Origin: Alphaproteobacteria bacterium
GTDB taxonomy: Bacteria > Pseudomonadota > Alphaproteobacteria > Rhodobacterales > Rhodobacteraceae
Length of the DNA stretch: 64,000 bases
Assembly: GCA_030431825.1 (NCBI GenBank)
Contig: JAUIIJ010000004.1
Span: 95,634 to 159,633, forward strand
Reading direction: 5' to 3'
Below are positions 26,213 to 34,421 of this stretch, piece by piece. The notes under the pieces were generated by a model, which saw only the letters and a list, made by a program, of their open reading frames with translations, did no database searches and had not been told where the DNA came from. The position numbers and the translations under genes were made by a program. Numbering within the stretch: the stretch's first letter is position 1; each line of letters starts with the position of its first letter.

Positions 26213-28018
26213 TCATGCCGCCTCGACAAGTGTCAGCCGCCGCATCGTCAGATGCCCGGCACAATCAATGCCGGACTCGCGCAGGCGAGCTTGCAAATCC
26301 TTGAGCGCGAGCCGCTCGCGGAAATCCCAGAACACCGGGAAATCACCGGGCGCACAGCTGTGCAGATCGCGCAGCAGCGTGTCCTCCAGCCCCCGGTCAA
26401 GGATCGCGCGGGTATCCCCGGGCACCGGCATCATATTGCCCGGGCGGGCTTCGCGCGCGATCATGAGATGCTCGAAATCGGCCAGCGTCGCGTCCTGTCC
26501 CGGCCCGAAGATGCGTACTGCCCCGATCGCCGCCGGGCGCTCGTGATCCGCAAGTTCCTGAAGGGTCTGGCTCACGATGTCGGCCATGATCAGCCGTTGT
26601 TCCCGCACCGTCAGATCCGGTTGCTGAAGGCTGCGCGTCAGGGGTGTGATGCCATCGATCCGGGTCAGCCCGTCGGCATGACCGACCTTCAGGTCCACCG
26701 CGCCCATCACCCTCTGCCGACGCAGCGGCACCTCGCTCGCGGTGAGTTCGGACACCGGCTTGCGCGATGCCAGCCCCGGTGCGATCGCCATCACCCGCCG
26801 GAAATCAAGCGGCACGATTTGCATCGCGGCAAGGATCCAGAACATCAGCGCGACGGGCGGCAAGGCCCCGACGAGAACCGCCAGGCCCGCGACCCCGATG
26901 ACCGTCCATTTCGCAACCTCGCCAAAGAGATCGGGGGCAGAAAGCGCGTTGAACATGTCCACCCCCAGACCCAGCTTGCTGTAGCGGCCGATCCCCTTGC
27001 GCACCGACCGGCGGCAGACCTTGACGTCGTCAAGCTGCACCACGACCAGCAACGAGCCGAACAGCAGCAGATGCGCCAGCGCGATATAGGGGCTCAGGAA
27101 ACACAGCAGCGCAGGCACCGCGACAAACGCCCCAAGCGCCGCCGGGACCTGTGAACGCTGCGGGATCGACACGCTGAGCCCACGGCGCAGCGCGCCCGAA
27201 ACCTCTTGTTCGGGACGCCCGCGAAACCCGCTCAGGTCGCGTCCTCTGGCGGCCGTCCGCAGCACGCCGCGCCAGAGCCGGTTCTGGTTGCGCCGGATCC
27301 ATCCATCCTCGCCCTCGAACTTGACCTGATGCGCCACCAGCAACAACACTCCGCAGACCCCGATCAGGCCAAACGCCATCAGCAGCGACGGAAAGCTCGC
27401 CTGATTGAGAACCAGATACAGCACCGCCACGAGGCAAAGCAAAATCGCGCATTCCAGCAGCCGGGTTGCAAAGCCGACAATGAACAGCGCAACAGGTTCG
27501 ATGCTGCGCCGTTTTTGCCCGCCCACGGTCGCCCGGTGCGTCGGCCTGGAGGGTAAGGAGGCAGATGCGCCAGATGGTTTGCAGACCTCGAGCAGGCTCC
27601 CCGAATAGAGGCATGCGAAATCGGCGGCCGGATAGAATACCGGACCGACCGCCGGATCGAAAACCAGTACGCCACCGGCCCCGGCGCGCAGCAAGACGAC
27701 ATAGTGCTGCTGCTGCATATGCAGGATCGCCCTGCCCCTGATCTTGTGCAGGCTGCCGGCGGGCACCTTGAGCGCCTTGGCGGAAAAACCCAGCCGGTCC
27801 TGAAAATAGATCCGCAGCGCATCGAGGCTGGTGCCGGAACGATCGGGGTCAAGTTCCTCGACCGCCTGCACCGCATCCGCCGGACGCTCCAGCAGGTTGG
27901 CCAGGGTCAAGGCACAGGCCACCCCGCAATCGGTGCGCCCGGTCTGCATCACGAACGCCCGGCGTCGGGTCAGGAGCATGCAGACGGATGCGATCCAGAA
28001 GAGGCTAGATTGAAGCAT
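26213..28018 (-). CDS. C39 peptidase domain fused to exporter-like membrane domain, no ATPase domain
   Basis: 601 aa. A peptidase C39 domain occupies about residues 22-150: oxyanion Gln25, catalytic Cys31 (QTGRTDCGVAC), His105 (HYVVLL) and Asp121 (VFDPAVG), so the full triad is present. Six hydrophobic segments follow at about 174-205, 208-230, 291-309, 311-328, 371-387 and 388-405, matching an ABC exporter membrane domain. Bacteriocin exporters (PCATs) would then carry a nucleotide-binding domain. Here the last 190 residues contain no P-loop, LSGGQ or Walker B. C39 domains cut after Gly-Gly in leader peptides. The start overlaps the adaptor stop by 14 nt. Confidence 0.8.
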   Translation of the reverse strand: MLQSSLFWIASVCMLLTRRRAFVMQTGRTDCGVACALTLANLLERPADAVQAVEELDPDRSGTSLDALRIYFQDRLGFSAKALKVPAGSLHKIRGRAILHMQQQHYVVLLRAGAGGVLVFDPAVGPVFYPAADFACLYSGSLLEVCKPSGASASLPSRPTHRATVGGQKRRSIEPVALFIVGFATRLLECAILLCLVAVLYLVLNQASFPSLLMAFGLIGVCGVLLLVAHQVKFEGEDGWIRRNQNRLWRGVLRTAARGRDLSGFRGRPEQEVSGALRRGLSVSIPQRSQVPAALGAFVAVPALLCFLSPYIALAHLLLFGSLLVVVQLDDVKVCRRSVRKGIGRYSKLGLGVDMFNALSAPDLFGEVAKWTVIGVAGLAVLVGALPPVALMFWILAAMQIVPLDFRRVMAIAPGLASRKPVSELTASEVPLRRQRVMGAVDLKVGHADGLTRIDGITPLTRSLQQPDLTVREQRLIMADIVSQTLQELADHERPAAIGAVRIFGPGQDATLADFEHLMIAREARPGNMMPVPGDTRAILDRGLEDTLLRDLHSCAPGDFPVFWDFRERLALKDLQARLRESGIDCAGHLTMRRLTLVEAA

Positions 28019-29609
28019 TTCGGGCCAACAGGAAGCTGAACAGGGACTGACGCGCCAATGGGAAGCTGAGATGCACGACAGCGCCGGGAAGATGGTCGAT
28101 CTGCTGGGCGGAACTGTCGCTCACGCCCACCACGACCTGCGAAAGCACACCGCGCTTGATGATCTTGGAGGCCAGCGAGGCATTACCAAGCCGAATTCCA
28201 AGCTCCTTGGTGTCCACGGTGGAAAAATCACGATCCAGCAGAACTGCGTCAAACAGGATGTCCGACCCCGTGCGCGTGTCGCTGATCGAGCCGCGCAAAG
28301 GCTGGCCGGGGCGCAGAACGACGGCGTGCCGGTTCTCAAGGAACCCCACGATTTCATGGGCGTCCTGCTCATCGGCCGCGTCGCGCGGCTTGGGAAGGTT
28401 GATTGCCGTCGTGACCAGAATCGGCAGGTCATTCTCTGTGCGCGCAGATGTCGAGGTCACGGTCACGCGTGCCGCGGGCGGCGCGTCGAACCCGGCAAAG
28501 ATCGAGATCAGGTCAAACGACCCGGCCACCTGCCGGTCGATCCGCACGTCACCTATCGCAAGACCTGCGTCAGACAGCAGGTCCCGCACGGCCGTTTCAT
28601 CCGCCGGAAGCGGCAGCGTAAGCCTACGCCCATCCAGCGCCAGCTCGATCGCGCCGCTATCCGGAGCGCCATAGATCAGAGCGAAGAGGCCCGGCACGTT
28701 CCTGCCCGCTGCCAGCAGGCGCAGTGCATCGCTTTTGTCCACATCCGCGCGGCTGGCCTGCAGCGTGCGCATGTCCAGCGAAATGCTGTCCGATATCGCC
28801 ACCTGGGGCACCACCGCCTTGGCCAGATAGCGCGCCTCGGCCTCGGAGCGGGTGGTTTCACGCAGCACTTCCAGCTCGCGCATCTGCATTCTCAGATTGT
28901 CCAGCCGTTCCGTCAGGATCTCGACCTCTGCCGCGTCAATCGAATTGTCGTATTTCAGGTCATTCAGCGTCTTGACCATGTCCAGGACCATCTTGTCCGA
29001 TGAAAACTTGGTCCCCTTGCTGGTGATGACGGCAAGCCGGTCGCCCTGGATGTCATCGAGCATCGAGGCAAGCTTCTGCGCCGGGAGCGCCGAAACTTCG
29101 CCTGACCGCCTGACCAGTTCCTCAAGCCGCGCAATCTGCTCCAGCCGGCTCTCATTCAGCTGGTCGATGTCGGATTCGCTGTTCTCGTTAAAGGATTGCA
29201 GCGCCGCGAGCACGGCGGCGGTATTCTCGCTCAGGTCCATCCGCGCCGCGAGTCGTTCGGTCGTTGCGGCCAGTTTTGCGCGATCACGCCCCAGATCGAC
29301 CTCGAGCTTCGACACCCGCTCGAGATGGTCGCTTTCGATCGTTGCCAGTTCACGCCGCATCGTGCCTTCGAGCAACGTGTTGTTTGCAACCGTCGTCCGG
29401 TCGACCACCGCCGTGACGATCTGTCCGGGCAGGAAACGCCCCTCTTGCGAGGGGTAATGCACCACGACCCCCGGATCGGTCGCCCGGATCGTGCGCACGC
29501 CACCGGGATTGACCACGAGGCCGAAGCCATCGACCGAGAACGACACCGGAACGTAGAATACGCCAAGCGCCGCCAGCAACAGCCCAACCGATACTGATAA
29601 CAATTTCAT
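28005..29609 (-). CDS. HlyD-type membrane fusion (adaptor) protein
   Basis: 534 aa. One N-terminal membrane anchor (about 1-22) leads into a lipoyl-like half (TDPGVVVHYPSQEGRFLPGQIV), a long charged coiled-coil region with heptads (about 70-265), and a C-terminal beta domain with a second lipoyl/barrel-like part (VVLRPGQPLRGSI). This is the layout of type I secretion adaptors, although it is longer than HlyD. It should bridge the C39/membrane proteins to the periplasm or an outer-membrane channel. ATG 29609 follows GAGGTAACATC. No TolC gene is nearby. Confidence 0.78.
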   Translation of the reverse strand: MKLLSVSVGLLLAALGVFYVPVSFSVDGFGLVVNPGGVRTIRATDPGVVVHYPSQEGRFLPGQIVTAVVDRTTVANNTLLEGTMRRELATIESDHLERVSKLEVDLGRDRAKLAATTERLAARMDLSENTAAVLAALQSFNENSESDIDQLNESRLEQIARLEELVRRSGEVSALPAQKLASMLDDIQGDRLAVITSKGTKFSSDKMVLDMVKTLNDLKYDNSIDAAEVEILTERLDNLRMQMRELEVLRETTRSEAEARYLAKAVVPQVAISDSISLDMRTLQASRADVDKSDALRLLAAGRNVPGLFALIYGAPDSGAIELALDGRRLTLPLPADETAVRDLLSDAGLAIGDVRIDRQVAGSFDLISIFAGFDAPPAARVTVTSTSARTENDLPILVTTAINLPKPRDAADEQDAHEIVGFLENRHAVVLRPGQPLRGSISDTRTGSDILFDAVLLDRDFSTVDTKELGIRLGNASLASKIIKRGVLSQVVVGVSDSSAQQIDHLPGAVVHLSFPLARQSLFSFLLARNASI

Positions 29610-29690
29610 GATGTTACCTCGAATAGCGACATCACTGGATAAGCATATCCCGACAAACAACTGTTTTCAAATGCAAAAATTTCCATCATA

Positions 29691-30167
29691 TCACAGAGTC
29701 TCCGGATTCAGCTTCTTCGTGTGATAATCCGCAATCACCGAGCGCAGGATCGCCATCAACGTCATGATATCGGTTTCAATCTCGACCGCCGGAGGAATTG
29801 GCGGCTTTTCAACCGCACGCACCCCCTCTGCGTCGATCAGCAGCGAGCGACGAACCCGCCCGTCGATCAGGAACGCCACATGCCATGTGTCGCGCCCGCT
29901 CTTCGCCAGATTTTCCGCATGGAAGAACCGCGGCAGCAGTTCGGCAATCATCAGGTCGAGCTTTTCCGGCGTGCTCAAGGCGTTGAACCTCAGCCGATCA
30001 TTGATATCGCGGTCAAAGGCGGTCGCGGCATCAAGCGCGGGGCGAAAACAGGCGGCAACCCTGGCGCCATCCGGCTCGGCCTGAACCGTTGCGCGCCCTG
30101 CGGCAATCGCCTTGTTCAGCGACATGGATTTTACCGCGTATCCCGAAGCCTGGTCGATGAACTGCAT
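29691..30167 (-). CDS. Hypothetical soluble protein in the radical SAM/C39 operon (158 aa)
   Basis: Unrecognised. It has no signal peptide or membrane segment. The C-terminal half (DTWHVAFLIDGRV, then LLIDAEGVRAVEK and a helix before the end) loosely recalls an SCP2-like alpha/beta fold, but this is weak. It lies between the maturase and adaptor genes, the position often held by a precursor, chaperone or recognition protein. No Gly-Gly leader or repeated Cys/Ser/Thr core is seen, so calling it the substrate would be a guess. ATG 30167 follows AAAGG. Confidence 0.6.
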   Translation of the reverse strand: MQFIDQASGYAVKSMSLNKAIAAGRATVQAEPDGARVAACFRPALDAATAFDRDINDRLRFNALSTPEKLDLMIAELLPRFFHAENLAKSGRDTWHVAFLIDGRVRRSLLIDAEGVRAVEKPPIPPAVEIETDIMTLMAILRSVIADYHTKKLNPETL

Positions 30168-30320
30168 GTTGAAGCCTTTGTCTCGCTGCTTGTAAACCCT
30201 GTCTTCCGCGCCTGCCGTGGCGGATGTCTTCCGAAATAGCGCGCAGGGTCGGTGCCAATCCTGCCGACCGGCCGGATGTGCAACCGGGCACAGACCCGCC
30301 GGCCCTTGATCGTGGGCGCC

Positions 30321-31811
30321 CTAGGCGTCCGCCTGGAGCGCGTGATGAACCGCGCCCACGGAATCCAGCGTGTGCCGGTTGCCCGTGAGCAATCCGTCAT
30401 CCGTGACCGTAGGACTGTTCTTGCGATCCCAGTCGTCATCCGTGACAAAGCCCCGCGCCTTTGCACGAAGAAACAGTTGCTCGGCCATGTTGAATTTCAA
30501 ACTCGGGCAAGGCAGCTTGCCTGCCTCTCCCGACGCATAGTCATTGTGGACAAACTTGAAGGCACAGGCCCCGCCGCAGGACGGCAAGAGCTTGCAGCTT
30601 GCGCAAACATCGTTTTCGAAAGGCGACCAGTTGTTCCACATCGCCTCGGTTCCCGCGTCCTTCTTGCGGGTGTTGCCCATCACGCTGCCAACCCGCAGCG
30701 TGGAATCCATCACCGTGTCCCAGCATTTGTGCAAGTCGCCATTCGGCACGACGACATAGCTGTTGGGTTTCACCGCGGTGCACATCCCGAGAAAACGCGG
30801 CATCCGTGGCATCGCCATCAGCCCCTTTTCGAATGCCAGCGCCTGAAGCCGGTTCTCGACATCCGCGTAATCCGTCTTGGACAGGCAGCTGTCACAGCCA
30901 CCGGCGTTCTCCGCGACGCTTTCGACCGGCGCAAAATAGACGGATACGCCCGATTTGATGTTCAGGCCGTGCTGGCTCAACACGTCGAGCACCGCGCGGG
31001 CATCGCGTTCGTTCTGCCCGTCGATATTCACCCGGACAGACACCGTCAGCAGCTTGCGGGCGGTCACTGCCCTGATGTTGTCGATGATCTTCTGGAACGT
31101 GCCGCGCCCGCTGGTCAGGTGGCGGCGGCTGTCATGCGCCGCTTCGTCGCCGTCTATCGTGATCTGCACCCGGGAGACACGGGCCTTCTGCAGTTTCTCT
31201 GCCACCGGCACGGTCATCTTGTAGCCGTTGGAGATCATCATCGAGCTGTATTTGATGCCCTGCGCGTCACAATAGCTGATCGCCTCTGCCGAAATGTCCC
31301 AGATGGCGTCCTGGTCCATCAGCGGCTCGCCGCCATACCACGTCATGTGAAAGCTCTTCTTGCCCGCCAGCCGATCGAGGACAAAGGCCTTGGTCGCCGT
31401 GCGGACCTTTGGAGTCATCCTGGTGAGCGGCTTGTCGAGGCCCTGGAAACAGTAATGGCAGCCGAAATTGCAGGACAGCGTCGGTGCGATGGTGAGCATC
31501 ATGTGTCCGTCGTTCTGGCGCACCCGGTTATAGCGGTCGCGTACGACTTCAAGCTCGTCCGCATCGGCGTTGAGCACATAGCCGCCCTGCACAAAGCCCC
31601 GAAAGACCGGCGAGAATGGCATCGAGCCGGCACGGCCCAGATCGGTCCACAGCGCCATATCCTCTGAATCCCAGATCGAAAAAGACTGCGACACCGTGTT
31701 GTAAGCCAGATGCCGGTCATGCCTGAGCGGCACCAGTATCGTGTAACGGGACGGTTTGAGGCGCGTCGTCTTCGCTTGCGGCGTGTCGTTCTGAAATTGA
31801 CCATCAGGCAT
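30321..31811 (-). CDS. Radical SAM/SPASM peptide or protein maturase
   Basis: 496 aa. The radical SAM 4Fe-4S motif CxxxCxxC is C114/C118/C121 (TLSCNFGCHYCF), followed by the SAM-binding WYGGEPLM. A GGCDSC pair (about 310) and a C-terminal SPASM region (GMCTAV...LHKCWD...DVCASCKLLPSCGGACAF...LPCPS) supply ligands for auxiliary clusters. The first 100 residues resemble the substrate-recognition region of sactipeptide/ranthipeptide-type maturases. It should form a radical-based crosslink or other change on a peptide or protein. ATG 31811 overlaps the CPBP stop by 8 nt and follows GGGAGG. Confidence 0.9.
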   Translation of the reverse strand: MPDGQFQNDTPQAKTTRLKPSRYTILVPLRHDRHLAYNTVSQSFSIWDSEDMALWTDLGRAGSMPFSPVFRGFVQGGYVLNADADELEVVRDRYNRVRQNDGHMMLTIAPTLSCNFGCHYCFQGLDKPLTRMTPKVRTATKAFVLDRLAGKKSFHMTWYGGEPLMDQDAIWDISAEAISYCDAQGIKYSSMMISNGYKMTVPVAEKLQKARVSRVQITIDGDEAAHDSRRHLTSGRGTFQKIIDNIRAVTARKLLTVSVRVNIDGQNERDARAVLDVLSQHGLNIKSGVSVYFAPVESVAENAGGCDSCLSKTDYADVENRLQALAFEKGLMAMPRMPRFLGMCTAVKPNSYVVVPNGDLHKCWDTVMDSTLRVGSVMGNTRKKDAGTEAMWNNWSPFENDVCASCKLLPSCGGACAFKFVHNDYASGEAGKLPCPSLKFNMAEQLFLRAKARGFVTDDDWDRKNSPTVTDDGLLTGNRHTLDSVGAVHHALQADA

Positions 31812-32532
31812 AGCGCGCCTCCCTTGAGGACGGGGCAAAGAGCATGAAAACCAGCAGCGACAGGGCCGCCGATGCAATCAAGAAATATATCGAGTACGGC
31901 CAGAATTGTTCCTGAGACAGGCCGAGCGACAGGACCTTGCCGAACAGGATCAATGTTACCCCGTGCAACGCTGCCACGACCCAGATGTTAGTCCCGATCA
32001 GGCGCAGCGTCAGGTAATATATTCCTGACCCTGCTGCGATCATCGCCATCGGCAGACCGGATGGCACGTGGAATATGAAAAGCGCCAGCGTCGAGATGAC
32101 ATAGACCGACAGGATCTCGCGCCCAAATGCCTTGATGACAGTTTCGCGAAAGAACAATCCCTCGGCAACCGCAACGAGCAGAACCTGGGTCAGCAGGGTC
32201 TCCAATACCGTCGTGGAAGTGATCGGATGAATTTCGAGTTGCGCCAGCGCAAAGCCATAGGCAACCGGCACGATCCAGAGCAGCGGCACGAGAAATATAC
32301 CCAGCACCGAGCGCGGCCAGGACCAGTTGAGCCGACCGCTTCCATATAGCGGTTCGCCGGAGCGGTGAATTGTCGTGATCAGATCGCTTTTCAGCATCAG
32401 CAGGGCACAAATCGCGAGCGCACCGTAGATGATAACGGGCGTTTCCGTCGGGTTCAGACCGAACACGCCATGTCTGAGGGTCTCGGAAACCCCGACCAGG
32501 ATAAAAAACATGATGGCATACGCGACTTGCAT
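31804..32532 (-). CDS. CPBP-family (Rce1-like) intramembrane protease homologue
   Basis: 242 aa with about seven hydrophobic segments. The CPBP motifs are partly degenerate: EGLFFR (E124...R129) instead of EExxxR, LFIFH (H155) for FxxxH, and HGVTL (H190) for HxxxN. One Glu and the final Asn are therefore missing, and activity is uncertain. CPBP proteins occur in bacteriocin loci as processing or self-immunity proteins. It is the first gene of the six-gene operon. ATG 32532 follows GTGGAGG; a GTG at 32544 would overlap that site. Confidence 0.78.
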   Translation of the reverse strand: MQVAYAIMFFILVGVSETLRHGVFGLNPTETPVIIYGALAICALLMLKSDLITTIHRSGEPLYGSGRLNWSWPRSVLGIFLVPLLWIVPVAYGFALAQLEIHPITSTTVLETLLTQVLLVAVAEGLFFRETVIKAFGREILSVYVISTLALFIFHVPSGLPMAMIAAGSGIYYLTLRLIGTNIWVVAALHGVTLILFGKVLSLGLSQEQFWPYSIYFLIASAALSLLVFMLFAPSSREARYA

Positions 32533-32551
32533 CGCTGCCTCCACAGGAAAA

Positions 32552-32563
32552 TGTATTTATACA
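32552..32563 (-). promoter_or_regulatory. AT-rich dyad just upstream of the CPBP-led operon
   Basis: TGTAT-TT-ATACA (imperfect 12-bp palindrome) lies 20-31 bp before the CPBP start in an AT-rich stretch. It could be an operator or the -10 region. A weak promoter candidate is TTTACG-N17-CAGACT about 30 bp further upstream. The rest of 32564-32697 shows nothing recognisable. Confidence 0.3.
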
Positions 32564-32697
32564 AAACACCGCAAGTCTGCGAGGCGCCTCGGGATTCGTA
32601 AAGTCTTTTCTCGATTTCGCCGCGCGATGGCCGGCATTGCCCGATGTTTCCCGCGACTTCGAACCGCTCACGCTCCGCGGAACCGGCGCGTCGATAC

Positions 32698-32727
32698 AAA
32701 AAAAGGGCCGCGCAACCTGCGCGACCC
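32698..32727 (-). terminator. Rho-independent terminator after rpsI
   Basis: On the minus strand GGGTCGCGCA and TGCGCGGCCC form a 10-bp stem (one G-U pair) with a GGT loop, followed by seven T residues. It ends the rplM-rpsI transcript 29 bp past the rpsI stop and isolates the CPBP-led operon downstream. Confidence 0.92.
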
Positions 32728-32755
32728 TTGCAACATGATATATGGCAGCTGCCGA

Positions 32756-33244
32756 TCAGCGTTTGGAGAACTGGAAGCTCTTGCGCGCCTTGGCCTTGCC
32801 GTATTTCTTGCGCTCCACGACGCGGCTGTCGCGGGTCAGGAACCCGGCCGCCTTGAGCGCGCCGCGCAGGCTGGGATCGTAGAGTTGCAGCGCCTTGGAG
32901 ATGCCGTGCTTGACCGCACCGGCCTGACCGGAAAGACCGCCGCCCTTGACCGTCGCGTTGACGTCGAACTGGTCTTCGACGCCGGCAACCGTGAACGGCT
33001 GGCGCAGGATCATCTGCAGCACCGGACGCGCAAAGTAGGTCTTCATTTCCTTGCCGTTCACGACAACCTTGCCGGAACCGGGCTTGATCCAGACACGGGC
33101 GACCGCATCCTTGCGCTTGCCGGTGGCATAGGCACGGCCCAGATCGTCACGGACAGGCTCGCGCGAAATGGTTTCGGCTTCCTGCGCCGCTTCGAGTCCG
33201 GCGACCTGGTTCAGGTCTTCGAGTGTGTTGATTTCTTCAGCCAT
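32756..33244 (-). CDS. rpsI: 30S ribosomal protein S9
   Basis: 162 aa. The C-terminal S9 core is unmistakable: [43 protein letters not shown] and the basic tail [18 protein letters not shown] that reaches the decoding site. The acidic N-terminal extension of about 30 residues is common in alphaproteobacteria. It starts 7 bp after the rplM stop. Confidence 0.98.
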   Translation of the reverse strand: MAEEINTLEDLNQVAGLEAAQEAETISREPVRDDLGRAYATGKRKDAVARVWIKPGSGKVVVNGKEMKTYFARPVLQMILRQPFTVAGVEDQFDVNATVKGGGLSGQAGAVKHGISKALQLYDPSLRGALKAAGFLTRDSRVVERKKYGKAKARKSFQFSKR

Positions 33245-33251
33245 GACTCAA

Positions 33252-33710
33252 TCAGCTCCGGGTGTTTTTCTTATTCATGGATTTGACATCCAGAATTTCG
33301 GGGCTCTGCGCCTCGTGAGGGTGTTCGGTGCCCGCATAGACACGCAGATTGGTCATCTGCTTGCGGCTCAGGCGGTTGCCGGGCAGCATGCGCTTGACAG
33401 CCTGCATGACGACGCGCTCGGGATGTGCGCCTTCGAGGATCTGCTGCTTGGTGCGGCTCTTGATGCCACCGGGGTGACCCGTGTGCCAGTAGAAGTGCTC
33501 ATCGCGCTTCTTGCCGGTGATCTGCACCTTGTCGGCGTTGATGATGATGACGTTGTCGCCCATGTCCATATGCGGAGTGAAGGACGCTTTGTGCTTGCCA
33601 CGCAGACGCATGGCGACGATCGAGGCAAGACGACCCAGAACAACGCCCTCGGCGTCGATCAGGACCCACTTCTTGTCGATATCTGCTGGTGTGGCAGAAA
33701 AGGTGTTCAT
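33252..33710 (-). CDS. rplM: 50S ribosomal protein L13
   Basis: 152 aa. [46 protein letters not shown] and [11 protein letters not shown] are standard L13 segments. It is the first gene of the rplM-rpsI operon. The ATG at 33710 fits the family length; a further ATG 15 codons upstream is in leader sequence. Confidence 0.98.
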   Translation of the reverse strand: MNTFSATPADIDKKWVLIDAEGVVLGRLASIVAMRLRGKHKASFTPHMDMGDNVIIINADKVQITGKKRDEHFYWHTGHPGGIKSRTKQQILEGAHPERVVMQAVKRMLPGNRLSRKQMTNLRVYAGTEHPHEAQSPEILDVKSMNKKNTRS

Positions 33711-33776
33711 GGCAGGAGTTTCCTGTTTGACGTGAAAGGCGGGCGCAACGCGCACCCGCCCGAATTCGATGGACGG

Positions 33777-33805
33777 GGTTTACGGATATAGAACGTCACA
33801 GTCAA
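33777..33805 (-). promoter_or_regulatory. Candidate promoter for rplM-rpsI
   Basis: TTGACT (33805-33800) and TAAACC (33782-33777) are separated by 17 nt, about 70 bp upstream of rplM on its strand. The -35 is 5/6 and the -10 weak. Further upstream, 33820-33870 is very AT-rich, with the palindrome CAACATGTTG (33837-33846) and GGTAT-N4-ATACC (33855-33868), a possible UP element or regulator site. Confidence 0.4.
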
Positions 33806-33942
33806 GCGCCCGAAATCATGATTTATTACATAATTTCAACATGTTGCAAAATAGGTATTTATATACCCCAATTTCATGCGCCAAATCGGGCGATTTGACG
33901 GTTCGTCATCCATCGTCCAACGCGCGCCGACGCATGACGTAT

Positions 33943-34365
33943 CTAACGCGCCGGCGGGATCGAATAGGTCAGAGTGGCCCTTGCAACCGGTTTCTCGACA
34001 CCGTCCGAATAGATCAGCACGTCCGTGACCGACAGCGCCTTGCCCAGTTTGAGCAGCGTTCCCCTGGCGATCAGATCGCGCCCCCCCTCGGGCTTGCGCA
34101 TGAAATCCATCGAAATGTTGGTGGTCACCGCCAGCGCCTCCGGACCGATCGGCGCCATGGTCGCCACATAGGCGGCCACATCCGCCAGCGCGAACATCGA
34201 CGGGCCGGATACCGTGCCACCCGGACGCAGATGACGCTCGTCGATCTTCATCCGCATCGTCACGGTTTCCCCATCCAGATGATCGATGGCAAAATCGTCC
34301 CTGACCTGGGGAAAAACCTGATCCAGGAATTCCATCATCTCTGACGCGGTAAATTTCGGCTCCAT
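33943..34365 (-). CDS. PaaI family hotdog thioesterase
   Basis: 140 aa hotdog-fold acyl-CoA thioesterase. The motif region is HLRPGGTVSGPSMFALADVAAYVATM, where the Gly-rich turn and Asp form the active-site helix, and TTNISMDFMRKP is the following strand. Divergent from the crotonase gene (56-bp gap), a neighbour pair suggesting shared acyl-CoA chemistry. Substrate unknown. Confidence 0.88.
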   Translation of the reverse strand: MEPKFTASEMMEFLDQVFPQVRDDFAIDHLDGETVTMRMKIDERHLRPGGTVSGPSMFALADVAAYVATMAPIGPEALAVTTNISMDFMRKPEGGRDLIARGTLLKLGKALSVTDVLIYSDGVEKPVARATLTYSIPPAR

Positions 34366-34421
34366 GCTTTCCTCCGGCTCGATTGGCGCTTAACGTCGCC
34401 GCAAAAGTCAGCGAGGGCAAG

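Noticed and set aside
24977..28018. Search for ATPase motifs (Walker A, LSGGQ, Walker B) in the two exporter-like proteins
   Set aside because: None found by eye in either protein; the GPGQDA stretch in the C39 protein lacks the Lys-Ser/Thr of a P-loop.
30131..30466. 111-codon minus-strand frame in the gap after the maturase gene, considered as a precursor
   Set aside because: It starts inside the maturase gene in another frame and reads as Arg-rich shadow; no start with a ribosome site in the gap itself.
32454..32699. 81-codon Cys-containing frame upstream of and overlapping the CPBP gene, considered as a precursor peptide
   Set aside because: TTG start without ribosome site, begins inside the rpsI terminator region and overlaps the CPBP start in another frame.
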